DNA of 64,000 nucleotides from Colwellia psychrerythraea. GTDB taxonomy: Bacteria; Pseudomonadota; Gammaproteobacteria; Enterobacterales; Alteromonadaceae. The translations under genes and the position numbers were made by a program. The notes below the pieces were generated by a model, which saw only the letters and a list, made by a program, of their open reading frames with translations, made no database searches and was not told where the DNA came from. The DNA is taken from contig NZ_JQED01000015.1 of assembly GCF_000764225.1 (NCBI RefSeq), positions 1 to 64,000 on the forward strand, written 5' to 3'. Below, piece by piece: positions 27,171-35,938 of this stretch (its first letter is position 1; every line of letters begins with the position of its first letter).

Positions 27171-27752
27171 ATGTCTATCGAATTACCTGCATTACCCTAC
27201 GAGCAAAACGCATTAGAGCCACACATTTCAGCAGAAACCTTGTCGTTTCATTATGGAAAACATCACAATACTTATGTTGTTAAACTGAACGGATTAATTG
27301 GCGGGACTGAATTTGAAAATAAAAGTTTAGAAGAAATAGTTAAAACATCTTCAGCTGGGATTTTTAATAATGCAGCACAAATTTGGAATCATACTTTTTA
27401 CTGGAATAGCCTAAGTCCAAATGGTGGCGGTGAGCCTTCTGGTGATTTACTTACTGCGATAAATAATAGCTTTGGTTCTTTTAGTGAATTTAAAGCGAAG
27501 TTTACTGATAGCGCAATCAATAACTTTGGCTCTAGCTGGACGTGGTTAGTGAAAAATGCCGATGGCAGTTTAGCTATTGTCAATACGTCAAATGCTGCAA
27601 CACCATTAACTGACGAAGGTGTTACGCCATTAATTACTGTAGATTTATGGGAACATGCTTACTACATTGATTATCGCAACTTAAGACCTGATTACCTGAA
27701 TGGTTTTTGGGCGTTAGCTAACTGGGACTTCGCTCAAGCTAACTTTAGCTAG
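27171..27752 (+). CDS. sodB: Iron superoxide dismutase
   Basis: 193 residues. Metal ligands: His in LSFHYGKHH, His in NHTFYWN, and Asp/His in DLWEHAYYIDYRN. QIWNHTFYW and the GGEPSGDL region follow the iron-type pattern (Gln in FGSSWTW is absent from this stretch, as usual for Fe-SOD where it lies in the N-terminal half). It converts superoxide to peroxide in the cytoplasm. A hairpin ACTTGAGT-atttt-ACTCAAGT lies about 65 bases upstream, and AGGAGAG precedes ATG. Confidence 0.93.
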   Translation: MSIELPALPYEQNALEPHISAETLSFHYGKHHNTYVVKLNGLIGGTEFENKSLEEIVKTSSAGIFNNAAQIWNHTFYWNSLSPNGGGEPSGDLLTAINNSFGSFSEFKAKFTDSAINNFGSSWTWLVKNADGSLAIVNTSNAATPLTDEGVTPLITVDLWEHAYYIDYRNLRPDYLNGFWALANWDFAQANFS

Positions 27753-27773
27753 TATAAACGAAACCTATGTATA

Positions 27774-27808
27774 CCTAACAAAGGCTGATATCCTTTGTTA
27801 GGCCTTTT
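27774..27808 (+). terminator. sodB terminator
   Basis: CCTAACAAAGG-ctgatat-CCTTTGTTAGG followed by CCTTTT. Confidence 0.85.
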
Positions 27809-28395
27809 ATAAGTAAGATACTCCAACCCCGCTTAAATCACTCAAGTCTACTGCAATCCATAACGACAATAGTAATATTAACCTCTGTAAAGTTAACAAC
27901 GTCATCAAGGTAATGAATTAAGGTAGAAACATCGGTTTATTTTGAGTTTCCGGGGATAAAAACAAACATTATTTTCATTAGAATTTTTAACATGACAAAG
28001 TTATCCATAAGTTTTTTAACAGAGATGTCGAGTTATAATGACAGAGCATACTGTATGTAAAAGCTGAGATTTGCATAAAAATTCATCCTGAAGCCCTATA
28101 AAACTCGACATATAAAAAAATATCGAATAGTTATTCACTTTAATAGCGAGGCAATCACCCGTCCACTTTCGCATTAGTTATTCTAATGCGAGAACTACAT
28201 TTTTTTTAGTTTGTCGAAATAAATAAAGGCGATTAAGATGACTTTGTTTTCTGAGTTAGCGCAATGATGTTTTATCCCTTTCTCCTAAGGATACATCATT
28301 AACTATGATTACTCCGAAATGATAGCTTTCTATCTTTTCTCTCTGACATGTTTCTTGGAATGTAATTTCCTTATATCAACTTGATGTTATAGTTG
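27809..28395 (+). other. Gap with probable small RNA gene(s)
   Basis: No protein gene. Three stems stand out on the plus strand: ATGTCGAGTT/AACTCGACAT (28025-28034, 28102-28111); TCGCATTAG-ttatt-CTAATGCGA (28169-28191) with eight T after eight bases; and AATGATG...CATCATT near 28265-28305. A classical terminator ends the region at 28396-28424, although no plus-strand gene precedes it for 640 bases. A small RNA ending there is the likely reason. It is not GGA-rich, so not CsrB-like, and it does not match RyhB or Spot 42 cores as I remember them. Confidence 0.4.
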
Positions 28396-28424
28396 GCCCG
28401 CACTTTGTTTGCGGGCTTTTTTTT
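28396..28424 (+). terminator. Plus-strand terminator without an upstream protein gene
   Basis: GCCCGC-actttgttt-GCGGGC followed by eight T. On the minus strand no T-run follows, so it does not serve lolE. Confidence 0.85.
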
Positions 28425-28481
28425 GCCTTTATTTTTGTTTTTTAACTAAGCAGCATTCAACTACAATAGAATAGATTAAAA

Positions 28482-29750
28482 TTATAGTTGGCCTAGTACT
28501 TGTGCTGGCTCAATTTTAGTCGCTCGCCATGCTGGGTATAACGTTGCTAAAAGGCTCATCATAAGTGCAGTAATAACAGTGATATAAACATCATTAGGCT
28601 GTAAAACACTTGGTAAATAGTTAATAAAGTAAACATCGCCAGACAAAAAGGTAATCCCCATCAGCTGCTCTAGCGCACTAATAATATCCGTAAGATTTAA
28701 CGCTAAATAAACACCGCATAAAGCTCCTAATAAACTGCCAAGGACACCATTAACCAAACCCTGTGCAATAAAAGCAAACATAATGGTACTTGAACTTGCT
28801 CCCATGGTTTTTAAAATAGCAATATCACCTTGTTTTTCATTAACCGCCATTATTAAAGTTGAAACGATATTAAAGCTCGCTACACCTATCACTAAAACCA
28901 AGACAATAAACATCACCATACGTACAAGTTGAATATCATTAAACAAGTGTCCTTGGGTGCGAGTCCAGTTATTGATATAAACGTAGTGGTCAAAATTATA
29001 CGCTACTTGTCGAGCTATTTTAGGTGCAGAAAAAACGTCAGTAATTTTTAACCGTATACTTTGTGTTTCATCCTTATCATAACCCATGACATTACTGGCT
29101 AGGGAAAGTGGAATGTAAGCTAAGGTTTCATCGACAGTACCGCCAAATTTAAAAATACCTACCACTTCCACTTGCCGAGTGATTGGCGCAGAGAACACTT
29201 GCTTTACATCATTGTTTCCTGTTGGAGGAGGTAATAAAAGTTGTATTTTATCACCAAGTGCCACTGATAATTTTGCTGCGACACCACTTCCAATAACAAT
29301 GGTATTTTCATTCGGCTTTGAGTTTTTTAGTGTTTGCCACTCCCCTGCAATGATATAATCGTCAATGCTTGATACTTGTTTTTCCAGACTTACATCTACA
29401 CCGCGAACTTCAACTGCTTTAAGTTTTAAGCCATGTTGTAGCATTCCTGTCATTTTAATAACAGGTGCTGCAGCAATAACTGATGATTCTGTTTGCAGTT
29501 TATCAATTCTTTTTTCCCAGCCTTTTATCGGCTCATTGACACTCACAAGTTCAACATGAGGTATGATTGACAATAGCTTTTGAGATAATTCACGTTCAAA
29601 ACCATTCATAGCGCTAAGTACCACTATCAGTACAGTGACACCTAAAGCAATACCAATAGTTGAAGAAGCTGAGATAAATGCTGAAAAACCATTTCCATGT
29701 CGACTTCGAACATAACGCCAGCCCAAAAAAATACTTAACGGCTTAAACAT
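28482..29750 (-). CDS. lolE: Lipoprotein-releasing permease LolE-type
   Basis: An inner-membrane permease of 422 residues with the MacB/FtsX layout: first membrane helix near GIALGVTVLIVVLSAMNGFE, a large periplasmic domain, and three helices in the C-terminal third. Start ATG 29750 overlaps the end of lolD (ATGTTTAA); a longer frame from 29783 would run 41 bases into lolD. With LolC and LolD it extracts outer-membrane lipoproteins and hands them to LolA. Similar to LolC upstream, it is told apart mainly by gene order. Confidence 0.88.
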   Translation of the reverse strand: MFKPLSIFLGWRYVRSRHGNGFSAFISASSTIGIALGVTVLIVVLSAMNGFERELSQKLLSIIPHVELVSVNEPIKGWEKRIDKLQTESSVIAAAPVIKMTGMLQHGLKLKAVEVRGVDVSLEKQVSSIDDYIIAGEWQTLKNSKPNENTIVIGSGVAAKLSVALGDKIQLLLPPPTGNNDVKQVFSAPITRQVEVVGIFKFGGTVDETLAYIPLSLASNVMGYDKDETQSIRLKITDVFSAPKIARQVAYNFDHYVYINNWTRTQGHLFNDIQLVRMVMFIVLVLVIGVASFNIVSTLIMAVNEKQGDIAILKTMGASSSTIMFAFIAQGLVNGVLGSLLGALCGVYLALNLTDIISALEQLMGITFLSGDVYFINYLPSVLQPNDVYITVITALMMSLLATLYPAWRATKIEPAQVLGQL

Positions 29751-30504
29751 GGCGTTCACTAACCTCTGTATTATTTTCTTCAACGCTAGTCAAAGGCTCA
29801 TGCAAAGCTGCAGTATCGTATTTAACTGTTAGTGGTAATAATTGTCCTTGAACCAATTTCACTTGTCTGTCCATACGGCTAGCTAAAGCTAGATCATGAG
29901 TTACGATCACAAAGCTAGTATTTACGCTATCATTTAAGCTACGTATTAATTGATAAATTTGTTCTGCGGTATCGCTGTCTAAATTCCCTGTCGGTTCATC
30001 AGCTAAAACCAAAGAGGGTTTAGTTACTAAAGCACGAGCAATCGCCACCCGTTGACGCTCCCCACCAGATAATTGTGAAGGCCGGTAATCAATTCTATGA
30101 GACAAGCCTACTTGATCAAGCATTTCTTTAGCTGCCAATAATGCATCCTTAGGTTTTTCACCGCGGATCATTAACGGCATAGCGACATTTTCTTGCGCAC
30201 TGAATTCCATCATCAAGTGATGAAATTGATAGATAAAACCAATATGTTCATTTCTAAACTTTGCTCTGTCTTTATCTGATAACTGATGAATATCTACATC
30301 ATTAATAAGTACTGTTCCTGAACTTGGCGAATCTAAAGCGCCTGTGAGGTGTAAGAAAGTGCTTTTTCCACAGCCTGAGCTGCCAACAACAGCGAGTAGT
30401 TCTCCTTTTTCAACACTCAGCTCTAAGTCGTTTAACACCTTAGTTTCAATGTCACCTTGTCTATATGACTTAGATAGATGACAACACTGTAATACTTTAC
30501 TCAT
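29743..30504 (-). CDS. lolD: Lipoprotein-releasing ATPase LolD
   Basis: 253 residues, an ABC ATPase: Walker A GSSGCGKST, signature LSGGERQRVAIARAL, Walker B LVLADEPTGNLD, and the switch His in VTHDLAL. The LolD family marker QFHHLMMEFSAQENVAMPLM is clear. Located between the two permease genes, 11 bases after lolC. Confidence 0.94.
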   Translation of the reverse strand: MSKVLQCCHLSKSYRQGDIETKVLNDLELSVEKGELLAVVGSSGCGKSTFLHLTGALDSPSSGTVLINDVDIHQLSDKDRAKFRNEHIGFIYQFHHLMMEFSAQENVAMPLMIRGEKPKDALLAAKEMLDQVGLSHRIDYRPSQLSGGERQRVAIARALVTKPSLVLADEPTGNLDSDTAEQIYQLIRSLNDSVNTSFVIVTHDLALASRMDRQVKLVQGQLLPLTVKYDTAALHEPLTSVEENNTEVSERHV

Positions 30505-30515
30505 TAATTTTGGCC

Positions 30516-31784
30516 TTATTCATTTCTTAGTACCTGAGCTGGCTGTGTAGTTGAGGCTTGGTATGCCGGATAAAGTGTCGCGAGAAAGCTCATTGCGAGT
30601 GCCGATAAAATAATAGTTAGCACATCAAACCACTCAAGTTTTACAGGTAAGTCCTGCATACCTAAACCAAATAAATTAGCACCGACAACTAACAGGATAT
30701 TATTCAAATTGAGTGCCAGGATCACCCCTAAAAGTCCCCCCAAACTAACTCCCCATAAGCCATTCACCATACCCTGGGTGATAAAAATCTTAATAACCTC
30801 CATACGCGCTAAGCCTAGTGTTTGTAATATTCCTATTTCCGCTTGTTTTTCAACAACAACCATCACTAACGCAGAGACAATATTAAAAGCAGCAACAGCA
30901 ATAATTAAACTTAACATTAACCACATCATGTTTTTTTCCATTTTCACTGCTGAAAAGAGTGCTCCTTGGCTTTCATTCCATGTACTAAAAACAGCAGAAT
31001 CAAGTGATTTACTTTGCTTCAACTTATGTTGATTTTGTGCAATATTTTTCACTACCGTTTTGGCATTAAATGCATCGTCTAAATACAGCCGTAATTTATC
31101 AATACCATCACCCGAGCGCCTTAGCAATTTTGCGCCATATTGGCTAGCCACATAAACCATGGCATCATCGACTTGTGAGCCAATGTGAAAAATTCCCGCT
31201 ACTGTGAATACCCGTTGTACTGGAATGCGCCCCATAGGAGTAAAAACACTTTTATTGGGTAATACCAAGCGAACTTCATCACCAAGTGAAACTTGCAATT
31301 TATTGGCTAACGACTGCCCCAAAACTAAGGAATAGCGTTGTGTCGACAGGCTTTCCAAACTGCCAGACACCATATGAGTACTGATGATATTTTCTTGTTC
31401 ATATTTAGGCATAATACCTTGGACCAATACACCTTGAAGCCCTTTAGATGATTGGATCAAAGCTTCACTTTCAAGAAAAGGTGTCACTCGAAGCACATGG
31501 GGTTGAGTCAGTAAGTCTTCTCGTAAATTTTGCCAAGGTTGCTTTTGTTCTATGCTGTGACCTTTCCCGTTAAAATCACTCACAATGACGTGCGGTACAA
31601 TACCTAATATTCGTTTCTTTAATTCACCTTCAAAACCATTCATTACAGAGACAACAGTGATAAGCGCAGCCACACCCAATAATATACCCACAGTGGAAAA
31701 AAAGGTGATAAAAGAAACAAAGCCCGTGTGGCTTTTACTACGGCTATAGCGTAGCCCGATGAAGATACTAATAGGTTGAAACAT
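30516..31784 (-). CDS. lolC: Lipoprotein-releasing permease LolC-type
   Basis: 422 residues with the same layout as LolE (GILLGVAALITVVSVMNGFEG; C-terminal helices ending YQASTTQPAQVLRNE). First gene of the lolCDE operon. In LolC the periplasmic domain recruits LolA through a hook, with the sequence around VPHVIVSD and GRIPVQRVFTV in the expected place. Start ATG 31784 directly after an AT-rich leader. Confidence 0.9.
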   Translation of the reverse strand: MFQPISIFIGLRYSRSKSHTGFVSFITFFSTVGILLGVAALITVVSVMNGFEGELKKRILGIVPHVIVSDFNGKGHSIEQKQPWQNLREDLLTQPHVLRVTPFLESEALIQSSKGLQGVLVQGIMPKYEQENIISTHMVSGSLESLSTQRYSLVLGQSLANKLQVSLGDEVRLVLPNKSVFTPMGRIPVQRVFTVAGIFHIGSQVDDAMVYVASQYGAKLLRRSGDGIDKLRLYLDDAFNAKTVVKNIAQNQHKLKQSKSLDSAVFSTWNESQGALFSAVKMEKNMMWLMLSLIIAVAAFNIVSALVMVVVEKQAEIGILQTLGLARMEVIKIFITQGMVNGLWGVSLGGLLGVILALNLNNILLVVGANLFGLGMQDLPVKLEWFDVLTIILSALAMSFLATLYPAYQASTTQPAQVLRNE

Positions 31785-31845
31785 TGAGGTATTATTATTT
31801 TATCTGGAACTGATTTAGATTGTTCTGTAGCATAACATAGTCATT

Positions 31846-32026
31846 ATACCCTCTCCACTTGTAGATGTAGGTTTCAGCAAATCGAGAAAGGGTCATGTCC
31901 AAGGCATTGATTGAGGATAATAGTTGTTCTATTGTCTAAATAAATAACGTTGGAGATGAACCTTTCGCGCCTTGCTCCGATCTCTTAGCGTAACTCTGAA
32001 ACTACATATGCAAATCGAGCGGGTAT
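31846..32026. mobile_element. MITE-like element, 181 bp
   Basis: The ends are inverted repeats of about 30 bases with about 24 matches: ATACCCTCTCCACTTGTAG at the left and, inverted from the right, ATACCCGCTCGATTTGCAT. Both continue into ATGTAG and TTTC. No ORF inside. An inner stretch (TTGATTGAGGATAATAGTTG) looks familiar from dispersed repeats of Alteromonadales; that is recollection only. It fills most of the gap between lolC and the PilZ-like gene. Confidence 0.6.
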
Positions 32027-32130
32027 CTAATTGTCTGAGATAAATAGCTGCTGAGATATTGTTAGTTACAATTATCTATTACGGCACTAAATAATATGCT
32101 TCGGTCAATTTATATAAGCCCCCTTTCTAC

Positions 32131-32748
32131 ATGGAAATAAACAACATGAGCCCTCTTTCTCTTGAGCAAAAGTTAGCACAATATGACGAGTTCTTTGCCA
32201 TTGAACATGATTTCTCAGTTAATATAATGGCTATTGATAACACTGAAGATTGCAATTTTGACAATTTTGTTTCCAATATGCCTATGCCATTTAAACTGGC
32301 TACAGATATGAATTCTATAGATCAATCTGCATTACGATCCTTGCAAGGTTTGGGTAATAGCGCTTCTCAGCTTGTTGGTTTTCTTAACCAACAATCAAAA
32401 AAAATTGACTTGCTTATTGGCTATATTCTTAGCCAGCAAGACGAATTGCAGCATAGGTATCAAGGAGTAAAGTTTGGTGGCGGCGGTATTAAATTTATTG
32501 CACCTAAGGCATTTAACGCTGGCCAATTACTCGAACTTAAAATTTTCTTGCTCGAAAGTCATTGTGCTATCTATTGTTATGGTGAAGTTATCGAGGTTGA
32601 ATCAGCCAACGAAACTTTTACGCACAAAGTTACTTTTCATTTTATTCGAGAAGAAGACAGAGAAACCTTAGTACGAAACAGCTTGCATGAGCAGTCTAAA
32701 CAATTACAAAAATTAGCTAAATTGCGTAATCAGGAAAATGAACAATAA
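32131..32748 (+). CDS. PilZ-like protein
   Basis: 205 residues (ATG 32131 or 32146). The N-terminal ~110 residues are helical and polar. The C-terminal half has a PilZ-type barrel pattern: HRYQGVKFGGGGIKFIAP, strands LELKIFLLES and AIYCYGEVIEV, and FHFIREEDRETLVR. PilZ domains bind cyclic di-GMP through RxxxR and D/NxSxxG motifs. Here QHRYQ and KFGGGG are only partial matches, so binding is doubtful and the call rests on fold pattern. Confidence 0.6.
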   Translation: MEINNMSPLSLEQKLAQYDEFFAIEHDFSVNIMAIDNTEDCNFDNFVSNMPMPFKLATDMNSIDQSALRSLQGLGNSASQLVGFLNQQSKKIDLLIGYILSQQDELQHRYQGVKFGGGGIKFIAPKAFNAGQLLELKIFLLESHCAIYCYGEVIEVESANETFTHKVTFHFIREEDRETLVRNSLHEQSKQLQKLAKLRNQENEQ

Positions 32749-32918
32749 ACGCTACTTAAATTTCCCATAAGAAAGTATATCGCACTCCATTTTATTGAAA
32801 CCTACCATAGGCAGGGTAAATAATTTGTTGTGCTATATTATCTACAAGTTTAGCAGCTAAACTAAAACTGGTATTTAGTGAGTATTTTCACCAACTTTAT
32901 AATAAGGATTAATAGCTT

Positions 32919-33092
32919 ATGTCAATTACAGCCATAATTATTACAGCCCTTGCAATAGGTATTATTGTTGGCGGCATCTTAGTACTAAAAAAGTCCGCAC
33001 ATAAATTTAATTTAACTGCAGAGCAACTAGCAGATATTAAAAAGCGTAATGAAGAACTAGACAAAGAAGAGAAAGATCAACAGAAAAAATAG
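32919..33092 (+). CDS. Small single-helix membrane protein (DUF2897-type)
   Basis: A 57-residue protein. One membrane helix (AIIITALAIGIIVGGILVL) is followed by a basic and then strongly charged tail (DIKKRNEELDKEEKDQQKK). AAGGA lies ten bases before ATG. Size, helix and tail match the DUF2897 proteins of marine gammaproteobacteria as I know them; function unknown. Confidence 0.7.
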   Translation: MSITAIIITALAIGIIVGGILVLKKSAHKFNLTAEQLADIKKRNEELDKEEKDQQKK

Positions 33093-33112
33093 CAAATGCT
33101 CATACTTATTAA

Positions 33113-33391
33113 TTAACTTCGATAGAGTGTTTTTATTAAATGGTAACCAAACTTGGTTTTTATCGGACCATGTACTTTTAATATAGGCCTTTTAAAAACA
33201 ACATCATCAAATGCTTTGACCATTTGACCACGACGGAACTCACCTAAATCACCACCTTTTTTCTTTGACGGACAAAGTGAATGCTTCTTGGCAAGCACTC
33301 CAAAATTAGCGCCGTTATCAAGTTGTGCTTTCAATTCCTTCGCTTGTTTTTCCGTTTTTACTAAAATATGCAGGGCACATGCGCTCGCCAT
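33113..33391 (-). CDS. ppiC: Parvulin-type peptidyl-prolyl isomerase
   Basis: 92 residues consisting of one parvulin domain: [56 protein letters not shown] and TKFGYHLIK. No signal peptide, so it is the small cytoplasmic PpiC type that speeds proline isomerisation in folding proteins. It converges with the DUF2897-type gene. Confidence 0.93.
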   Translation of the reverse strand: MASACALHILVKTEKQAKELKAQLDNGANFGVLAKKHSLCPSKKKGGDLGEFRRGQMVKAFDDVVFKRPILKVHGPIKTKFGYHLIKTLYRS

Positions 33392-33660
33392 AGTTTTTTA
33401 CCTTCAAGGTTATCTTTGTCGTTGTTATATTATAGCCAAGTATACTATAGCTAAGCTGCGAGAAGTTAAGAGTTTCAGGACTATTAGTGGCATAAAACCA
33501 TACCAATTACTTTTAGCTAAATTCTTAATGATTCCAGCCGAAATCTGTATCTTCATCTAGTATGAGTACTAAGACACTAGCATTACAAATAATTACTTTT
33601 ACTTACCTTTTCTATGACATAAAATGTCATGAATTTAACGACTCAATGTGGACTTAACTT

Positions 33661-34260
33661 ATGACAAAAATCCAACACCTGTTCGATAATAATAAACAAT
33701 GGGCAGAAAAAATTACTAAAGAAGATCCTAATTTCTTTAAGGCTCTATCTGAACAACAATCACCAAAATATTTATGGATAGGTTGTTCAGACTCCAGAGT
33801 ACCTGCAAACGCGTTGCTAAATATGGATCCGGGTGAAGTTTTTGTACACCGTAACATTGCTAACCAAGTGATTCATACTGACTTAAATTGTTTATCCGTT
33901 ATTCAATATGCTGTTGATGTATTGAAAGTACAACATATTATTGTTTGTGGTCATTATGGTTGTGGCGGTATAAGTGCAGCACTTGATAATAAGAGTCATG
34001 GATTAATAGATAACTGGTTACGCCACATAGAAGATGTTTACCGTTTCCATAAAGAAGAAATGGACAAACTTACTGATGAAAAAGAACGGATAAACTTACT
34101 GTGTGAGCTTAATGTTATCGAGCAAGTTGCCAATATCTGTAATACCACCACCTTAGTCAATGCATGGAAAAATAACCAAGATACAACTGTGCATGGCGTA
34201 GTGTACAACTTACACGATGGTATTTTAAAAGACTTAAACGTATCAGCTACAGGTAAATAA
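33661..34260 (+). CDS. can: Beta-class carbonic anhydrase
   Basis: 199 residues. Zinc ligands in GCSDSRVPAN (Cys, with the Asp-Arg dyad) and GHYGCGGI (His and Cys). The length and the DLNCLSVIQYAVDVL segment match the E. coli Can type. It turns CO2 into bicarbonate for carboxylation reactions and pH balance. Monocistronic, with a bidirectional terminator after it. Confidence 0.94.
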   Translation: MTKIQHLFDNNKQWAEKITKEDPNFFKALSEQQSPKYLWIGCSDSRVPANALLNMDPGEVFVHRNIANQVIHTDLNCLSVIQYAVDVLKVQHIIVCGHYGCGGISAALDNKSHGLIDNWLRHIEDVYRFHKEEMDKLTDEKERINLLCELNVIEQVANICNTTTLVNAWKNNQDTTVHGVVYNLHDGILKDLNVSATGK

Positions 34261-34311
34261 GTGCTGATTTCCAAAGTAATACTGATTTAACAAATTTAAT
34301 TCCAAATAACA

Positions 34312-34347
34312 AAAAAGCCAACAAACTCATCGAGCTTGTTGGCTTTT
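34312..34347. terminator. Bidirectional terminator between can and hpd
   Basis: AAAAAGCCAACAA and TTGTTGGCTTTTT pair around CTCATCGAGC, serving both convergent genes. Confidence 0.85.
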
Positions 34348-34373
34348 TAATTTACGAAATTTGAACCGCTTAT

Positions 34374-35429
34374 TTATAAAACGCCACGTTCTATCTGATT
34401 TAATTCAATTGATTTAAAAAGAGTTGAAAAATTACCTTCTCCAAACCCTTGATCATTAACACGTTGAATCATTTCTATAAAGATTGGACCAAATAAATTT
34501 TTAGTAAATATTTGAAGTAAATAAGAGTTTTCACTTTGGCTATCCACTAAAATTTGGTGCTCTCTAATACGCTCTTTATCTTCTTTTACCCAAGGTACGC
34601 GATCAAAAATTTCATCGTAGTACTCAGGAACAATATTTAGAGTATCGACAATTGAGCGGTCTAGTTTATCAAGAGAGCCAACAAGATCATCGGTAATAAA
34701 CGCTAAATGTTGTACACCAGGACCGTTATATTCACTTAAGTATTCATCAATTTGATTATCTTTATTACCCTTACCTTCATTGATAGGGATACAGAACTTT
34801 CCACAAGGAGATTGAAGTGCATATGAGATTAATGCAGTTTTAACCCCTTTAATATCAAAGTATCTAACTTCAGTAAAACCAAAGACCTCTTTATAAAAGT
34901 CAGCCCATTTGTGCATAGTGCCTTGATAAACATTATTTGTTAGATGATCAACGGCTAAAAAGCCTTTATCTTCTACCAGCACAGGCTCAGCAATATCTTC
35001 GAAGTCAGTATCATAAATCAAACCTTTATTCGTGCCTGTTTCTGCAAAGTTCTCGATAAAGTAGATAAGGCTATCACCAATACCATAAATAGCAGGGTAA
35101 GGAAGTTTATTGACTTCATTTTCAGCCGATTTCGCTCCACGTTTAACTGCTTCATTAAAAGCAAAGTCAGCATCTTCTACCCGCCATCCCATTGAGCAAA
35201 TAGCAGGACCATGACTTTTAGCGAATTCTTTAGAGAAACCCATTTTTTCTCTATTCAATAAAAAATGGATATCATTTTGATTAAAATACTCAACATCACG
35301 CCCTTTCATTTTCTTAGTTTTTGAAAAACCAAAACCATAAAAAGCTTTTTCCATGAAGTCTGAGTCTGGTGTTGCATACTCAGTAAATTCTATACCACAT
35401 AATTTTAACGGGTTTTTGCTGTCGGTCAT
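34374..35429 (-). CDS. hpd: 4-Hydroxyphenylpyruvate dioxygenase
   Basis: 351 residues from ATG 35429 behind AGAGAG. The two-domain vicinal-oxygen-chelate fold is seen as two repeats. Iron ligands are His in AVDHLTNNV, His in VQHLAFITDD and Glu in IFIEMIQR. It converts 4-hydroxyphenylpyruvate to homogentisate in tyrosine breakdown, also the route to pyomelanin. No hmgA is next to it here. A TyrR-type box lies about 110 bases upstream. Confidence 0.93.
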   Translation of the reverse strand: MTDSKNPLKLCGIEFTEYATPDSDFMEKAFYGFGFSKTKKMKGRDVEYFNQNDIHFLLNREKMGFSKEFAKSHGPAICSMGWRVEDADFAFNEAVKRGAKSAENEVNKLPYPAIYGIGDSLIYFIENFAETGTNKGLIYDTDFEDIAEPVLVEDKGFLAVDHLTNNVYQGTMHKWADFYKEVFGFTEVRYFDIKGVKTALISYALQSPCGKFCIPINEGKGNKDNQIDEYLSEYNGPGVQHLAFITDDLVGSLDKLDRSIVDTLNIVPEYYDEIFDRVPWVKEDKERIREHQILVDSQSENSYLLQIFTKNLFGPIFIEMIQRVNDQGFGEGNFSTLFKSIELNQIERGVL

Positions 35430-35450
35430 TGTTATCTCTCTTTCAATCAA

Positions 35451-35938
35451 TGTCTGTCTTAAAGCTATTATCTAGAGCAAATGATTAAAGCGAAAGTCCT
35501 CTAGGAACAAGGCTTAAAAGACGGTTGTAACAGAAGTTGTACGTTTATTCGTACAAAAAAATAACTAACGGCTAACAAGGCTATACTAGGGCTAGCGGCT
35601 TAGTGTAAAGAATTATAAACAGCCTATTAATTGTCTACAGAAATTATCCGTATTTAGCCATATATAATTTAATCTCCACAGGTAAAATTTCTAATTCCCT
35701 ATTGATAATGCCAATACGCACCAAAGCATCTTTGATTAAATTGAAATGACTACGTTGACTCGGTGCAGCTTTTTCATACAAGTTACAATTTAATTACTAA
35801 TTTCCTTAGCAAAATCAGCCAGAACAACTAACCTTAAAATATAGCAAGTGCTTTTTACCTTACCTTTACAAGCTGTTAAGTGCTGGCTTTTACTATTTTT
35901 ATCTTAGTGGATAGCATTGTATTCTTTTGGAGGTAGTT
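35451..35938. other. Divergent gap between hpd and prkA
   Basis: No gene seen. It holds the TyrR-type dyad at 35538-35555. The remainder is AT-rich and must carry the prkA promoter. No repeat or terminator was found. Confidence 0.4.
35538..35555. promoter_or_regulatory. Candidate TyrR/PhhR box upstream of hpd
   Basis: TGTACG-tttatt-CGTACA has the arm length and six-base spacer of the TyrR consensus TGTAAA-N6-TTTACA and keeps the outer TGTA/TACA. Its site upstream of a tyrosine-catabolic gene supports the call. Confidence 0.5.
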
